A stretch of DNA of 64,000 nt from the NCBI RefSeq assembly GCF_013032455.1, contig NZ_WQCF01000006.1:1-64000 (forward strand). Reading direction: 5' to 3'. Position numbers and translations under genes: made by a program. Below, piece after piece: positions 53,513 to 63,732 of the stretch (within the stretch, counting starts at the first letter, position 1; every line of letters starts with the position of its first letter). The stretch comes from Ruegeria atlantica. Its GTDB lineage: Bacteria > Pseudomonadota > Alphaproteobacteria > Rhodobacterales > Rhodobacteraceae. The notes under the pieces were generated by a model. It did not search any database. It was not told the origin of the DNA and saw nothing but the letters and a program-made list of their open reading frames with translations.

Positions 53513-55318
53513 TCAGGTGCTGGCCATAATTGCATCCAACGGGTCATGTTCGGCCACAAAATGATCGGGTTTTACCTCATTCAATTTTGGAACATACTCG
53601 TTTTCGCCAGCGGCTAACCGACTGGGAAGAAACCGAAGTGCGGCTTTGGGGTCCATAGGCGATGGCAATTCTCCGGGCAGTTTCAATCGCTGTCGGCTGC
53701 GCTCAATATCCGGGTCTGGGATTGGCACGGCCGAGATCAGGGATTTGGTGTAGGGGTGGACCGGATCCGAGCAGATAACCTGCCCATCCCCCAGCTCGAC
53801 GATGCGACCCAGATACAGCACCATGATCCGGTTCGACACAGCGCGCACCACCGAAAGGTCATGGCTGATGAAGATCATGGATAGCCCGAACTCTTGTTGC
53901 AATTCTCGCAACAATTCGACGATTTGAGCCTGAATAGACACGTCTAGGGCCGAAACGGCCTCATCACAGATAATAAGTTTGGGCTTATTGATCATTGCTC
54001 GCGCAATTCCGACTCGCTGGTTCTGCCCGCCGGATAGTTCATGCGGATAGCGGTTGATCATGTTGGCATTCAGACCAACCCTTTCCATCATTTCAGCAAC
54101 CAGACCTTTTCGTTCGCGCTCGGTCAGATCAGGGCGATAGGTCTTCAGCGGCTCGGCGATAGAGGCCGAGATCGTCATTCTTGGATCAAGGCTGGCCAAT
54201 GGGTCCTGGAACACGATCTGAAGGTCTTTGCGGTATTTATTGAGTTCGGCGCGTCTGAGCCCGACAATCGGGTGACCCAGCCAACTGACATTGCCACCGC
54301 TGGGTTCTATCAGTTGCAGAACGGCTCGGGCCAGAGTGGACTTGCCGCATCCAGATTCACCCACGACGCCCAATGTCTCACCCTTGCGGATGTCAAAGCT
54401 GACGCCGTCGACCGCCTTCAATGGCACCTTGCGTCCGAACAGACCACCCGAAACATGGATCGGGAAGTGCACTTTCACGTCATCGACTTTAAGTAGGGGC
54501 TCATCAACCTTGTCCAAAGCTTTAGGCGCGTCGCCGGCATCAATGCGTGGCATCGCCTCAAGCAGAGTTCGCGTATATTCGTGTTGTGGCGCGCGGAAGA
54601 TTTCGCGAGTTTCACCGGCTTCGACAAATTGTCCCAAGCGCATGACCTGAATGCGGTCGCACATTCGGGCAACGACGCCCATATCATGGGTGATCAGGGC
54701 AATAGCTGTGCCCTCATCCTTCTGCAGGCGCACCATCAGGTCCAGAATGTCGGCCTGAACGGTCACGTCCAGCGCAGTGGTGGGTTCGTCCGCAATCAGC
54801 AGCTTGGGATTACACAACATCGACATTGCGATCATGACCCGCTGGCGCATTCCGCCGGACAGCTCATGCGGATACTGATCCAGACGACGCTTTGCTTCTG
54901 GGATACGCACACGCTCCAACCATTCCAGGCAGCGGGCACGCGCGGCGGAACCTTGCAAGCCTTCATGCACCTGCAGGACCTCGCGCATTTGCTGACCGAT
55001 CCGCAAATGGGGCGTCAGAGCAGTCAGCGGATCCTGAAAGATCATGCCTACATCCGATCCGCGGATTTTGTTTAGTTTGCCCACAGGCAGGTTCAGGATT
55101 TCCTTGCCGTTCAACGTGGCTGATCCCAATGCCCGGCCAGCGGGCGGCAACAGCCCCATCGCGGCCATGAAGGTCTGGCTTTTGCCCGACCCGCTTTCGC
55201 CGACGATGCCAAGGCACTCGCCTGGGTTGATGTCGAAACTGATGCCTTTGACGGCTTCGACCACGCCATCGGGAGTGTCGAACTGGACGCTCAGGTCTTT
55301 TACGGAAAACAAGCTCAT
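53513..55318 (-). CDS. Fused double ATPase of oligopeptide-type ABC importer (OppD-OppF)
   Basis: A 601-residue protein with two ABC domains. Domain 1 has Walker A GESGSGKS, signature LSGGMRQR and [10 protein letters not shown]. Domain 2 has Walker [10 protein letters not shown], signature LSGGQNQR and [10 protein letters not shown]. The second Walker B has Ala in place of the usual Pro. The frame is open to 55393, but ATG 55318 (SLFSVKDL) fits the family start and lies one base after the permease stop. A C-terminal extension of about 50 residues beyond the [14 protein letters not shown] motif ends the chain. Last gene of the operon. Confidence 0.92.
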   Translation of the reverse strand: MSLFSVKDLSVQFDTPDGVVEAVKGISFDINPGECLGIVGESGSGKSQTFMAAMGLLPPAGRALGSATLNGKEILNLPVGKLNKIRGSDVGMIFQDPLTALTPHLRIGQQMREVLQVHEGLQGSAARARCLEWLERVRIPEAKRRLDQYPHELSGGMRQRVMIAMSMLCNPKLLIADEPTTALDVTVQADILDLMVRLQKDEGTAIALITHDMGVVARMCDRIQVMRLGQFVEAGETREIFRAPQHEYTRTLLEAMPRIDAGDAPKALDKVDEPLLKVDDVKVHFPIHVSGGLFGRKVPLKAVDGVSFDIRKGETLGVVGESGCGKSTLARAVLQLIEPSGGNVSWLGHPIVGLRRAELNKYRKDLQIVFQDPLASLDPRMTISASIAEPLKTYRPDLTERERKGLVAEMMERVGLNANMINRYPHELSGGQNQRVGIARAMINKPKLIICDEAVSALDVSIQAQIVELLRELQQEFGLSMIFISHDLSVVRAVSNRIMVLYLGRIVELGDGQVICSDPVHPYTKSLISAVPIPDPDIERSRQRLKLPGELPSPMDPKAALRFLPSRLAAGENEYVPKLNEVKPDHFVAEHDPLDAIMAST

Positions 55319-55319
55319 A

Positions 55320-56249
55320 TCAGCGATCCTTCGGGTCCAGAGCGTCACGCAGACCATCTCCGATGAAGAACATCGTGATGATGATGGCGACATAGAAAGT
55401 CAGAGGGAACAGCAACTGCCACAGCGTCCCGTAGCCCATCGTACCCGCTCCTTCAGCGATCAGACGCCCCAGCGAGGTATAAGGTTCCGAAATCCCCAAC
55501 CCTAGGAATGAGATGAAGCTTTCAGTCAGGATCATTTCGGGCACCAGGAGCGAGGCATACACGATCACCACGCCCAGAAGATTGGGCAAGATGTGGCGAT
55601 ACATAATGGTGAACTCGCTGACACCGGCGGCGCGCGCGGCTTCGATAAACTCTCGGTTTTTCAGGGTCAGGGTCTGGCCCCGGACAATCCGCGCCATTGT
55701 AAGCCAACCCACAGCACCAAGGGCTATGAAAAGCATGAAGAATGACCGCCCGGCCACAACAAGCAACAGGATAATGACCAGCGTTGCTGGGATTGCCAGC
55801 AGGATATCGACAAAGCGCATCATCACGCTATCGGTGCGACCGCCGATATAGCCAGCGGCGATGCCATAGCAGGTTCCGACTATAAGGGCGGTTGCCGCCC
55901 CGATTAGGCCGACCAATAACGATGTTGTTGTCGCCTGAATGACCCGGCTATAGAGATCACGGCCCAGATCATCGACACCGAAAAAGTGCCCGGTTTCGAC
56001 CGAGGGCATCCCCATGCCGCGCACGTCGCCCATGACGTTCCAATCGATCTCTTCGTTGCTCCACTCGGCGAAATATGGACCGATGATGGTAAACAGAACG
56101 ATCAGACCAAGTATGAAGACACTGGCCATCGCGGCTTTGTTGCGGACGAACCGCATCCGTGCGTCTTGCCAGAGTGAGCGCCCCTGAATGACCGTGTAAT
56201 CGGTGACATCTTCAGCCAGTTGGGCGGCTTTTTGTGATTTTCCAAGCAT
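55320..56249 (-). CDS. Oligopeptide-type ABC importer permease, OppC type
   Basis: About 309 residues. A cytoplasmic N-terminal segment leads to helix 1 ([23 protein letters not shown]). The [17 protein letters not shown] motif and the EAA loop [21 protein letters not shown] follow, with [19 protein letters not shown] near the end. ATG 56249, ten bases after the upstream permease stop and with AGGGG before it, is preferred over a longer frame reaching 56291. Forms the channel with the OppB-type subunit. Confidence 0.92.
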   Translation of the reverse strand: MLGKSQKAAQLAEDVTDYTVIQGRSLWQDARMRFVRNKAAMASVFILGLIVLFTIIGPYFAEWSNEEIDWNVMGDVRGMGMPSVETGHFFGVDDLGRDLYSRVIQATTTSLLVGLIGAATALIVGTCYGIAAGYIGGRTDSVMMRFVDILLAIPATLVIILLLVVAGRSFFMLFIALGAVGWLTMARIVRGQTLTLKNREFIEAARAAGVSEFTIMYRHILPNLLGVVIVYASLLVPEMILTESFISFLGLGISEPYTSLGRLIAEGAGTMGYGTLWQLLFPLTFYVAIIITMFFIGDGLRDALDPKDR

Positions 56250-56259
56250 TGCCAGCCCC

Positions 56260-57183
56260 TTAGTAGCGGATTTTTGGATCGAACCAGGCATAGGCCAGGT
56301 CAGTCAGCAAGTTCACAACGACGGTCAGCGCGCCATATAGGATCGTGACTCCCAACAGCACGGCATAGTCCCGAGACAGAGCTGAACCCACATAGGCCTG
56401 CCCCAATCCCCCGGTCGAGAAATAGATGTCGACAAAAACCGAACCGGTTAGAACGTAGACAAAAACAGGCCCCAGATAGGACACTACGGGCAGAAGGGTT
56501 GGCTTCAGCGCATGACGCCAAATCACGGTTCTGGTTGGCAGACCCTTTGCGCGGGCGGTGCGGATGAAGTTCGAGTTCAGAACCTCAAGCATCGATGACC
56601 GTGTGATCCGCGCAATCGACCCCATATACGAAGTCGCCAGCGCGATCACGGGCATGATCAGATAGGGCCATTGCCCTCCATTCCAACCGCCGCCGGGCAG
56701 CCAGCCAAGCCAAAGTGTGAAGGTCAGGATCAGGATCGGGCCCATGATGAAGTTGGGCAGTGCCTGCGCCGCGATCCCCAAACCTACGGCGAAATAATCG
56801 ATCCAGCTGTTGTGCTTGATCGCGGCGGCGATACCCAGGCCAACACCGACAGTAGTCGCAAGCAGGAATGACAGCGAGCCATATGTCAGCGAAATCGGGA
56901 AGCCCTGCGCGATGATGTCATTTACATCTCGATCCTTGAACTTGAAGGACGGGCCGAAATCGAAATGCACCACGATATTGTAGAGATAATCCCACAATTG
57001 CTTCCACAACGGCTGATCCAGCCCATAGCGGGCCTCGATATTGGCCAGAACCGCAGGCGGCAGAGGGCGTTCGGACGTGAACGGCCCGCCGGGTGCAAAG
57101 TGCATCAGAAAGAAACTGGCGACGATCAGTAACAGGATCGTCGGAACGGCCGCCAGCAGGCGCCGGATGATATAGGCAAGCAT
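56260..57183 (-). CDS. Oligopeptide-type ABC importer permease, OppB type
   Basis: A 307-residue permease starting MLAYIIRRLLAAVPTILLLIVASFFLMHFAPGGPF, the classic OppB N-terminus. The RYGLDQPLWKQLWDYL periplasmic segment and EAA loop (SNFIRTARAKGLPTRTVIWRH) are intact. It follows the binding-protein gene across a stem-loop of 11 bp. Six helices are expected. Confidence 0.93.
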   Translation of the reverse strand: MLAYIIRRLLAAVPTILLLIVASFFLMHFAPGGPFTSERPLPPAVLANIEARYGLDQPLWKQLWDYLYNIVVHFDFGPSFKFKDRDVNDIIAQGFPISLTYGSLSFLLATTVGVGLGIAAAIKHNSWIDYFAVGLGIAAQALPNFIMGPILILTFTLWLGWLPGGGWNGGQWPYLIMPVIALATSYMGSIARITRSSMLEVLNSNFIRTARAKGLPTRTVIWRHALKPTLLPVVSYLGPVFVYVLTGSVFVDIYFSTGGLGQAYVGSALSRDYAVLLGVTILYGALTVVVNLLTDLAYAWFDPKIRY

Positions 57184-57201
57184 TTCATGCCCCCGTTATT
57201 G

Positions 57202-57233
57202 GTTCTGCCCCGAAGAGAACTCCGGGGCAGAAC
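57202..57233 (-). promoter_or_regulatory. Stem-loop between binding-protein and permease genes
   Basis: GTTCTGCCCCG (57202-57212) pairs perfectly with CGGGGCAGAAC (57223-57233) around a 10-base loop, 16 bases after the OppA-type stop on the minus strand and 18 before the OppB-type start. This is the longest perfect stem of the five at this operon position. Confidence 0.7.
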
Positions 57234-57248
57234 GTGGTCTAAAGATGA

Positions 57249-58877
57249 TTATTCGGCACGTTTGTAGAGGTTTTTGGAATACCAGTTCTGCTCTACGTTA
57301 TTGACCGGCCAGTTCCCGACGTCGCTGTCCATCATGTAGACGCCAGCATAGTGATAGATCGGAATAACGGGGGTCTCTTGCGCGATAATCCGTTCCACCT
57401 CGGTATATAGTGGCGCTGCGTCATCTGCAGTTTTGGCTTCCGCAAGCAGCTCATCAACCCGAGCGTTGTTGTACTTGCCGTCGTTATAGCCGGAATCCGA
57501 CTGCAGCAGGTCCAGGAAGGTTGAGGCTTCGTTATAGTCGCCACACCACGCGCCACGTGCCAGATCAAAGTTCTGATTGCCGCGCTCTTCCAGGAAGATC
57601 TTCCATTCCATGTTTGCCAACTGGGCGTCAACGCCGAGCTTTTGTTTCCACATCTGGCTGAGTGCCACGGCGACCTTCTTATGTGCCTCAGAGGTGTTGT
57701 AAACCATCTCAAAGCTCAGCGGGTTGTCCGGACCATAGCCTGCAGCGGCCAGCAGTTCCTTGGCCAGTTCGTCCCGCTCTTGCTGGGACATCGAGGCCAT
57801 CTCGACTTCCGGCACGGTAAACCCGGCAGTGGCTTCTGGCGCGAACGTGTACGCTTGCGGTTGACCGCCAGCCATAATGTTTTCCGTGATGATCTTACGA
57901 TCTACGGCCAGCGATAGAGCCTGGCGCACGTTCGGATCCTTGAATGCCTCGGGGCCGCCATCGGACAGGTTGAATGTGTAATAATAGTTGCACAGGCGCG
58001 GGAAGCTGATGGCTTCTTCCGGGTGTTCTTTCTGCAGACGTGGGAACTGACCTGCAGGGACTTCTGTACGGTCCAGCTCACCGGCCAGATATCGGGTCAG
58101 CGCGACGTTTTCGTCGTTGATGACAAGTGCCACAACTTTTTCGATGATAGTGTTGTCGTTGTCCCAGTACATCTCGTTGCGCTCACGGACCGAACGTTCT
58201 TGCGGCAGGTGCTCGGTCAGGACGTAGGCACCGTTCGAGACGATGTTTTCAGGCTTGGTCCATGCATCGCCAAACTCTTCGATAACTTTCTGTGGGGCAG
58301 GGAACGTGGTCGAATGCGTGGTCATCTGCGCGAAATACGGCAGTGGCGCACTCAGTTTAACCTCAAGGGTCTTGTCGTCGATGGCGGTCACGCCCAGCTC
58401 ATCTACCGGCTTATCGCCTGCAATGATTTCGGATGCGTTCTCGATCGACATCAGTTCCATGAACCACGCGTAGGGCGAGGACAGGGCGGGATCGACAGCG
58501 CGTTTCCAAGCGAAAACAAAGTCACCTGCGGTCACTGGATCACCGTTCGACCATTTCGCATCGTCGCGCAATGTAAAGGTGTAAACGTCTTTGGTGTCGT
58601 TGGTGGTATAACCCGTGGCTACACCGGGAACCAGATTACCGTCTTCGTCTTGGTTCATCAGACCTTCGAACAGGTCGCGGACGATTTCGGCGCCGGTTAC
58701 ATCTTCAACGACCTGCGGGTCAACCGAACTATGCTCGTCCAGAATACGGTAAATGAAGGTCTGGTCATCTGCCAATGCTTCACCGGTTTCCGGATGAGTC
58801 CCCGCGGCAAAGGCAGCGCCTGTGATCATGGTCGAGGTCAACAGCCCCGCCAAGGATGTTCGAATGTATTTGTTCAT
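57249..58877 (-). CDS. Oligopeptide-type ABC importer solute-binding protein
   Basis: A 542-residue OppA/MppA-like protein. The signal peptide ends near residue 24 (GAAFA). Family motifs are VVEDVTGAEIVRDLFEGLMNQDEDG, FTLRDDAKWSNGDPVTAGDFVFAWKRAVDP near residues 100-130, and the C-terminal RGAWCGDYNEASTFLDLLQSD, which is the peptide-backbone pocket region of OppA. GGGAGTAG precedes the ATG. The likely ligands are general oligopeptides or murein peptides. First gene of the leftward operon. Confidence 0.93.
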   Translation of the reverse strand: MNKYIRTSLAGLLTSTMITGAAFAAGTHPETGEALADDQTFIYRILDEHSSVDPQVVEDVTGAEIVRDLFEGLMNQDEDGNLVPGVATGYTTNDTKDVYTFTLRDDAKWSNGDPVTAGDFVFAWKRAVDPALSSPYAWFMELMSIENASEIIAGDKPVDELGVTAIDDKTLEVKLSAPLPYFAQMTTHSTTFPAPQKVIEEFGDAWTKPENIVSNGAYVLTEHLPQERSVRERNEMYWDNDNTIIEKVVALVINDENVALTRYLAGELDRTEVPAGQFPRLQKEHPEEAISFPRLCNYYYTFNLSDGGPEAFKDPNVRQALSLAVDRKIITENIMAGGQPQAYTFAPEATAGFTVPEVEMASMSQQERDELAKELLAAAGYGPDNPLSFEMVYNTSEAHKKVAVALSQMWKQKLGVDAQLANMEWKIFLEERGNQNFDLARGAWCGDYNEASTFLDLLQSDSGYNDGKYNNARVDELLAEAKTADDAAPLYTEVERIIAQETPVIPIYHYAGVYMMDSDVGNWPVNNVEQNWYSKNLYKRAE

Positions 58878-59265
58878 GTTGTTCTACTCCCATTTTAGGG
58901 CGCGGCACGCGCACCCCATCAGGATGGCCGTTGACCATCATGTTTGTCCGACCTTGAGCAAGACCAGGACTGGTTCGATTTTTGCTTTTTCAGATCGCAA
59001 TGAACACCGCGTCGCAGTCTTTTGGTATGCAGTCGGGAACGTATTTGCGAAAGTCGCCTTCCACTGGCGAAGAAGGTGGCACTATTTCCAAAAAGGATAA
59101 AGAGCAGCCTTAATTTTAGGCAACCACAGGTGGATTCTGAAATTTGCCCTTAGGTCACTCGAAATTTTATGATGAAACTTGAGGTGTTCTTGACATATTC
59201 GTGAAAGGTGTCACCAAAATTAACCTTTGGCCCCACCAACCGAAGTGGTGAATTTAGGCGAATCG
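58878..59265. other. Intergenic region of 388 bases: leader of oppA-type operon
   Basis: No gene is recognised. Close to the oppA-type start are two small inverted repeats: GCGCG-GCA-CGCGC (58900-58912) and GATGG-N7-CCATC (58923-58939). If transcribed they would form a structured leader just upstream of the ribosome site, so mRNA-level control is possible. The left end must contain the promoter; the right end (59100-59265) is AT-rich and follows the transglycosylase gene without a clear terminator. Confidence 0.45.
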
Positions 59266-60501
59266 CTACCTAGCCAGTTCAGCCTTCATGCTGGCCTCAG
59301 GGAAGCAGGTGGGGGGTCTTCCTGTCTGCTGTTGCCAACGTCCGATTGACCGGCGTGTTTTGAAGCCAGGCAGCCCGTCTGCCCCGCCGACATCGTGACC
59401 TTGCTGCTCCAATGCCCGTTGCATGGTGGCGATGTCTGAACGGTAAAGGTTCCCCACTTTGCCCCAGCTTCCTTTGAAGTCTCCCACACCGTATTGAATA
59501 CGATCCCCTACATGGCCGACGAAAAGGGCATATAGATCGCTCTTGTTGTAATCCTTGAGGACGTAGAAATTCGGCGTGACAATGAATGCAGGGCCGTTGC
59601 GCCCTGCGGGCATCATCAGATAGCCTTCGCCTTGCAATTCATGCTCAGGGAAGGGTCGGCCTGAGACGCGCATAATCCCCACCGCTGCCCAGTCCTGGAT
59701 GAGCTTGCCTTGGTCCGGGCCTTCCAATGCGCAAGAAACTTGGGCTGGAACGGTCACTTCGAACCCCCAATCGCGCCCCGTGACCCAGCCGTGTTCCTTA
59801 AGGAAGTTCCCAATCGATGCGATGGTATCCTCTGGCGAATTCCATATATCTGCGCGCCCGTCATCGTTGCCATCTGTGGCGTAGTTCAAAAAGTTTGAGG
59901 GCATGAATTGGGGTTGGCCCAAGGCGCCGGCCCAACTGCTTTTTAAAGCGCCGGGCGTTGCGTGTCCGGCTTCTGCAATTTGCAACGCGGCAATCAGCTC
60001 ATTCGTGAAATAGTCAGCACGGTTGCTCATGAACCCTTTCGTAGCCAGTACCTGAAAAGCATTGTGGCGAATAGGTACCTGCCCATATCCACTTTCGCGC
60101 CCCCAAATGGCCAGAATGATACGTCCGGGCACCCCCGTTTCAGTTTCGACACGCGCCAGAGTCTCCGCATGGCGGCGCGACATTTGTCGACCTGTAGCCG
60201 TCGCACCTTGAACAGAGCCTGCGTTAAAGTAGCGTCCGGGTGATCCGAACTCTGCCTGTTTCTGCTGTTTGGGAACATTCGGAGGGCTGCCCGGGGGCAC
60301 TAGGTCCGGCAGCTTCCAGTTGAGTGTAACCCCTTCAAAGGCCCGGCGCATTGTGCGGCGCGAAACTCCCTTGGCATTGGCCTGCGGCCAGACTGTATCC
60401 TCCAGCCAAGATTGAAATTGCCGCTCAACCGCGGCGCGATCTTGAGCGAATGAGGCTGTCGAAAAACAGCAAAGGCTGAAGGCAAAAACGATCCAACGCA
60501 T
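59266..60501 (-). CDS. Lytic murein transglycosylase with peptidoglycan-binding domain
   Basis: About 411 residues, MltB-like. A signal peptide (cleaved near residue 19-20, STASFA) lacks a lipobox, so the protein is probably soluble in the periplasm. The SLT_2 catalytic domain spans about residues 25-325, with the catalytic glutamate in IWGRESGYG (Glu136) and WAGALGQPQFMPSNF at about 190-204. A C-terminal PG_binding_1 domain (about 345-405) ends the chain. It cleaves glycan strands with 1,6-anhydro product formation. ATG 60501 is preceded in frame by a GTG at 60504. Confidence 0.9.
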   Translation of the reverse strand: MRWIVFAFSLCCFSTASFAQDRAAVERQFQSWLEDTVWPQANAKGVSRRTMRRAFEGVTLNWKLPDLVPPGSPPNVPKQQKQAEFGSPGRYFNAGSVQGATATGRQMSRRHAETLARVETETGVPGRIILAIWGRESGYGQVPIRHNAFQVLATKGFMSNRADYFTNELIAALQIAEAGHATPGALKSSWAGALGQPQFMPSNFLNYATDGNDDGRADIWNSPEDTIASIGNFLKEHGWVTGRDWGFEVTVPAQVSCALEGPDQGKLIQDWAAVGIMRVSGRPFPEHELQGEGYLMMPAGRNGPAFIVTPNFYVLKDYNKSDLYALFVGHVGDRIQYGVGDFKGSWGKVGNLYRSDIATMQRALEQQGHDVGGADGLPGFKTRRSIGRWQQQTGRPPTCFPEASMKAELAR

Positions 60502-60688
60502 CACAAAAAATGTCTCGCGCGCTGTAGAAGTTAAGTCAACCTTGGCATTGGCTGTGAGTTGCGTAATCTTGCTGTTCTGATTGTCCGGGGAATATGTAGG
60601 GCAATTGCTGGTTTCGGAAAAACCTTGAGAAAATTCATGACTCTGCCGATAGTTGACCGAAAGCCTACGCGCACAAGGACGATTTTAG

Positions 60689-61651
60689 GTGATTTCTTCC
60701 AAACCCTTCTCCGTGTCACATGCTATACCCATGGCGGCTGCGATTGCGCTCGTTTCGACACAAACGGCGGTTGCAAGTGACAGTTTTATGGACCCACAGG
60801 GTCCAATCGCGGCGGTCCAAAAAACCCATTTACTGCGGGCAACCGTTCTTATCCTGATTGCAGTGATACCGGTGCTGGTACTGGTGCCGTTAATTGCGTT
60901 TCGATACCGCCGCCGAAAAGAGGGCGGCGCTGCTTACCGCCCCAAATGGGACTTCTCCGCCCGGCTGGAATTTGTCATGTGGGGTGTGCCGGTTGTAATT
61001 GTGGCGTTGCTGTCCTTCTACCTGTGGAAAGCCACGCATCGGCTGGATCCCTATGCGTCGACCTTCGGGGAAACGCCTGCGTTGAACGTGCAGGTCGTTG
61101 GGTTGGATTGGAAGTGGTTGTTCATTTACCCCGATCTTGGCATCGCCAGCGTCGGAGAGCTGGGTATTCCTGTCAAACAACAGGTCGCCATGACATTGAC
61201 GACCGACACGGTCATGCAGTCTTTCATGATCCCGGCCTTAGCGGGGCAGATATACGCGATGCCGGGCATGACCACTCAATTGCATCTGGTCGCGGATAAG
61301 CCCGAGACGATGCAAGGTGAGAACACGCAATATAACGGTCGGGGTTTTACCAAGCAAAAATTCCAAACGCTTGCCATGCAGCCCCAAGATTTCAGCGCCT
61401 GGACCGAGGAAGTGAGAACGAATGGTATTCCACTGAACGCTGACACCTACCGGACGCTCGCAATGCGTAGTGATCGGGACGAAGTTCAGGCCGCATTGGG
61501 GACAGCTCAGATGCCCGAAAACGCGTTGTATTTCACTTTGGAGGAAGGCGACCTGTTTCAGTCCATTCTACATCGTTATCACGGCGGGCAACCCCTATTG
61601 GCTGATCAGCAACCCGGCACTGCTGAATTCGGTCAGGAGGGTGGGCAATGA
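60689..61651 (+). CDS. cyoA: Cytochrome bo3 ubiquinol oxidase subunit II
   Basis: A 320-residue subunit. An N-terminal export signal (cut near TAVAS) is followed by two membrane helices (about 50-72 and 95-115) and a periplasmic cupredoxin domain. The Cu-A ligands of cytochrome oxidases are absent: the loop that should hold the cysteines reads YNGRGFTKQKF. This marks a quinol oxidase. FIYPDLGIASVGELGIPV is typical of CyoA, and a COX-aromatic-rich tail follows. No lipobox cysteine is present, unlike E. coli CyoA. The start is GTG 60689 with AAGGA nine bases upstream. Overlaps cyoB by four bases. Confidence 0.93.
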   Translation: MISSKPFSVSHAIPMAAAIALVSTQTAVASDSFMDPQGPIAAVQKTHLLRATVLILIAVIPVLVLVPLIAFRYRRRKEGGAAYRPKWDFSARLEFVMWGVPVVIVALLSFYLWKATHRLDPYASTFGETPALNVQVVGLDWKWLFIYPDLGIASVGELGIPVKQQVAMTLTTDTVMQSFMIPALAGQIYAMPGMTTQLHLVADKPETMQGENTQYNGRGFTKQKFQTLAMQPQDFSAWTEEVRTNGIPLNADTYRTLAMRSDRDEVQAALGTAQMPENALYFTLEEGDLFQSILHRYHGGQPLLADQQPGTAEFGQEGGQ

Positions 61652-63732
61652 CCGACACTGGTTTCTTTGGCCGCCTGAGTTGGGACTCCTTCCCAATTGC
61701 GGGTCTGATCGAAAACCCCAATGCAAATGAAATCGTGGCCAACGCTGCAGCGGGCATCGTTATTGTGGGTGTAATTGCAGTGGTCGGGCTGCTTACTTGG
61801 TTCCGCCTTTGGGCGCCGCTGTGGCGCAACTGGCTCACCAGCGCAGACCACAAGAAGATAGGCATCATGTATATCGTCTTTGCCATCGTCATGTTGGCTC
61901 GCGGTGTGCTGGAAGGTGTCGTCATGCGGGCCCAACAAGCAGCAGGGCCGGGCGATGGCTTTCTTGAGGCCGAACATTTCGCGGAACTGTTCAGCACCCA
62001 TGGCACGATAATGGTCTTTTTCGTGGCCGTTCCGTTTGTCTTGGGGATTGCGAACTATCTAATCCCCTTGATGATCGGCGCACGGGACGTGGCCTTTCCC
62101 GTGATGAATCAGATCAGCCTTGGCCTGACTGTATCGGCGGGGATGATGTTGATGGTGTCGTTGGTGGTGGGTCATTTCTCAACCGGCGGCTGGACCGCAT
62201 ACCCGCCTTACACTGGCGCGGCGTTCAACCCGGGGGTGGGGCCGGACTACTGGATCTGGGCAATTGTCGTCTCGGGCATCGGTACGACGCTGACCGGTAT
62301 CAATTTTGCGGTAACTATTTACAAGCTGCGCGCGCCGGGCATGAAGTTCATGCGGTTGCCGATGTATTGCTGGACGATTATCAGCAGCTCGATCCTGATC
62401 GTCTTTGCCATGCCGCCGCTAGGGGTGGCCGCGCTGATGCTGGCGGCCGATAGATATCTGGACTTCCACTTCTTTACGAACGATCTGGGCGGCAACATGA
62501 TGAACTATGCCAACTTGTTTTGGTTGTTCGGCCACCCCGAGGTCTACCTGTTGGTCTTGCCCGCCTACGGCATCTATTCCGAGATTTTTGCCACATTCTC
62601 GGCCAAGCGTCTCTATGGCTACAACTCACTGGTGATTGCTACGATGTGCATCGCGGTGCTGTCCTTCACCGTCTGGCTGCATCATTTCTTCACCATGGGC
62701 CAAAGCGCGCTGATAAATGCGGTGTTCGGTATTGCGACTATGATGATCGCGATACCTACCGGAGTGAAGGTCTATGATTGGATGGCCACTTTGTACCGTG
62801 GTCGCATCCGATTTTCCGTGCCGATGTTGTACGGCTTGGCCTTCTTGATGCTGTTTGTAATCGGTGGTCTGTCAGGTGTGATCCTCGCCAATCCTACGGT
62901 TGACTATCAGGTGCATAACACCCTGTTTCTAGTGGCGCATTTTCACAACGTCCTATTGCCCGGAGTGCTATTCGGTCTGCTGGCCGGGTATAATTACTGG
63001 TTTCCCAAAGCTTTCGGCTTCCGCCTGAACGAATACTGGGGTCGCGTCACAGTTTTGCTGTGGACAGTCGGGTTCATGCTGACTTTCCTGCCGCTTTATT
63101 TTGTTGGTCTCATGGGGATGCCGCGTCGATCGTTCAGTTGGGAAGACCCCAGTTTTCACCCATATATGATTGTTGCGGCTGTGGGCGCGCTGGTGATCCT
63201 ATTGGCTCTGCTTTCTGTCGTCGCTCAATTGTGGATCAGTATCCGTGACCGGGAAAAAACCCAAGTTCCGGTTGGTGATCCCTGGGATGCGCGCACGCTG
63301 GAATGGTCGATTCCGGCACCGCCGCCTGCCTATAATTTCGCCGTTATTCCGCAGGTCACTGACCGGGATGACTTTGCCGCCGCGAAAGAACGGGGCGATG
63401 CGTATCCAAGACCAGAAAAATATGAAGACATCGTGATGCCGCGCAATACCGCCATTGGGTTCGTCCTTTGTGTACTCAGCGGTGTATGGATGTTTGCGCT
63501 TGTTTGGTGGATCTGGTGGCTGGCGGCGTTGACGACAGTGCTGATGTTGCTGGCCTTCATTCGCTGGACTTTCAGACTGGACACCGAAGAAACAATCCCA
63601 GCCGAGGAGGTTCGAAAGCAGCACGAGGCTTGGTTGGACTTGGTGCAAGACTCTACGCCTGTCGACCGTGACCACGAAATTGCTCCGGATAACCGCGGCC
63701 TTGCCGGTCCAGATCTGGAGGCGATGACATGA
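61648..63732 (+). CDS. cyoB: Cytochrome bo3 ubiquinol oxidase subunit I
   Basis: A 694-residue catalytic subunit. The haem b ligands are His118 (STHGT) and His433; the haem o3 ligand is His431 (AHFHNV). CuB ligands are His296 with the cross-linked Tyr300 in GHPEVY, and His345/His346 in LHHFF. D-channel residues Asn136/Asp147 and K-channel Lys374 are present, so this is an A-type oxygen-reducing, proton-pumping quinol oxidase. The SADHKKIGIMY block near residue 65 belongs to the quinol-site region of bo3 enzymes. Coupled to cyoA and cyoC by ATGA overlaps. Confidence 0.97.
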   Translation: MTDTGFFGRLSWDSFPIAGLIENPNANEIVANAAAGIVIVGVIAVVGLLTWFRLWAPLWRNWLTSADHKKIGIMYIVFAIVMLARGVLEGVVMRAQQAAGPGDGFLEAEHFAELFSTHGTIMVFFVAVPFVLGIANYLIPLMIGARDVAFPVMNQISLGLTVSAGMMLMVSLVVGHFSTGGWTAYPPYTGAAFNPGVGPDYWIWAIVVSGIGTTLTGINFAVTIYKLRAPGMKFMRLPMYCWTIISSSILIVFAMPPLGVAALMLAADRYLDFHFFTNDLGGNMMNYANLFWLFGHPEVYLLVLPAYGIYSEIFATFSAKRLYGYNSLVIATMCIAVLSFTVWLHHFFTMGQSALINAVFGIATMMIAIPTGVKVYDWMATLYRGRIRFSVPMLYGLAFLMLFVIGGLSGVILANPTVDYQVHNTLFLVAHFHNVLLPGVLFGLLAGYNYWFPKAFGFRLNEYWGRVTVLLWTVGFMLTFLPLYFVGLMGMPRRSFSWEDPSFHPYMIVAAVGALVILLALLSVVAQLWISIRDREKTQVPVGDPWDARTLEWSIPAPPPAYNFAVIPQVTDRDDFAAAKERGDAYPRPEKYEDIVMPRNTAIGFVLCVLSGVWMFALVWWIWWLAALTTVLMLLAFIRWTFRLDTEETIPAEEVRKQHEAWLDLVQDSTPVDRDHEIAPDNRGLAGPDLEAMT

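Noticed and set aside
58023..58898. Open plus-strand frame of 291 codons opposite the oppA-type gene
   Set aside because: Antisense to a convincing binding protein with signal peptide; the translation has no domain.
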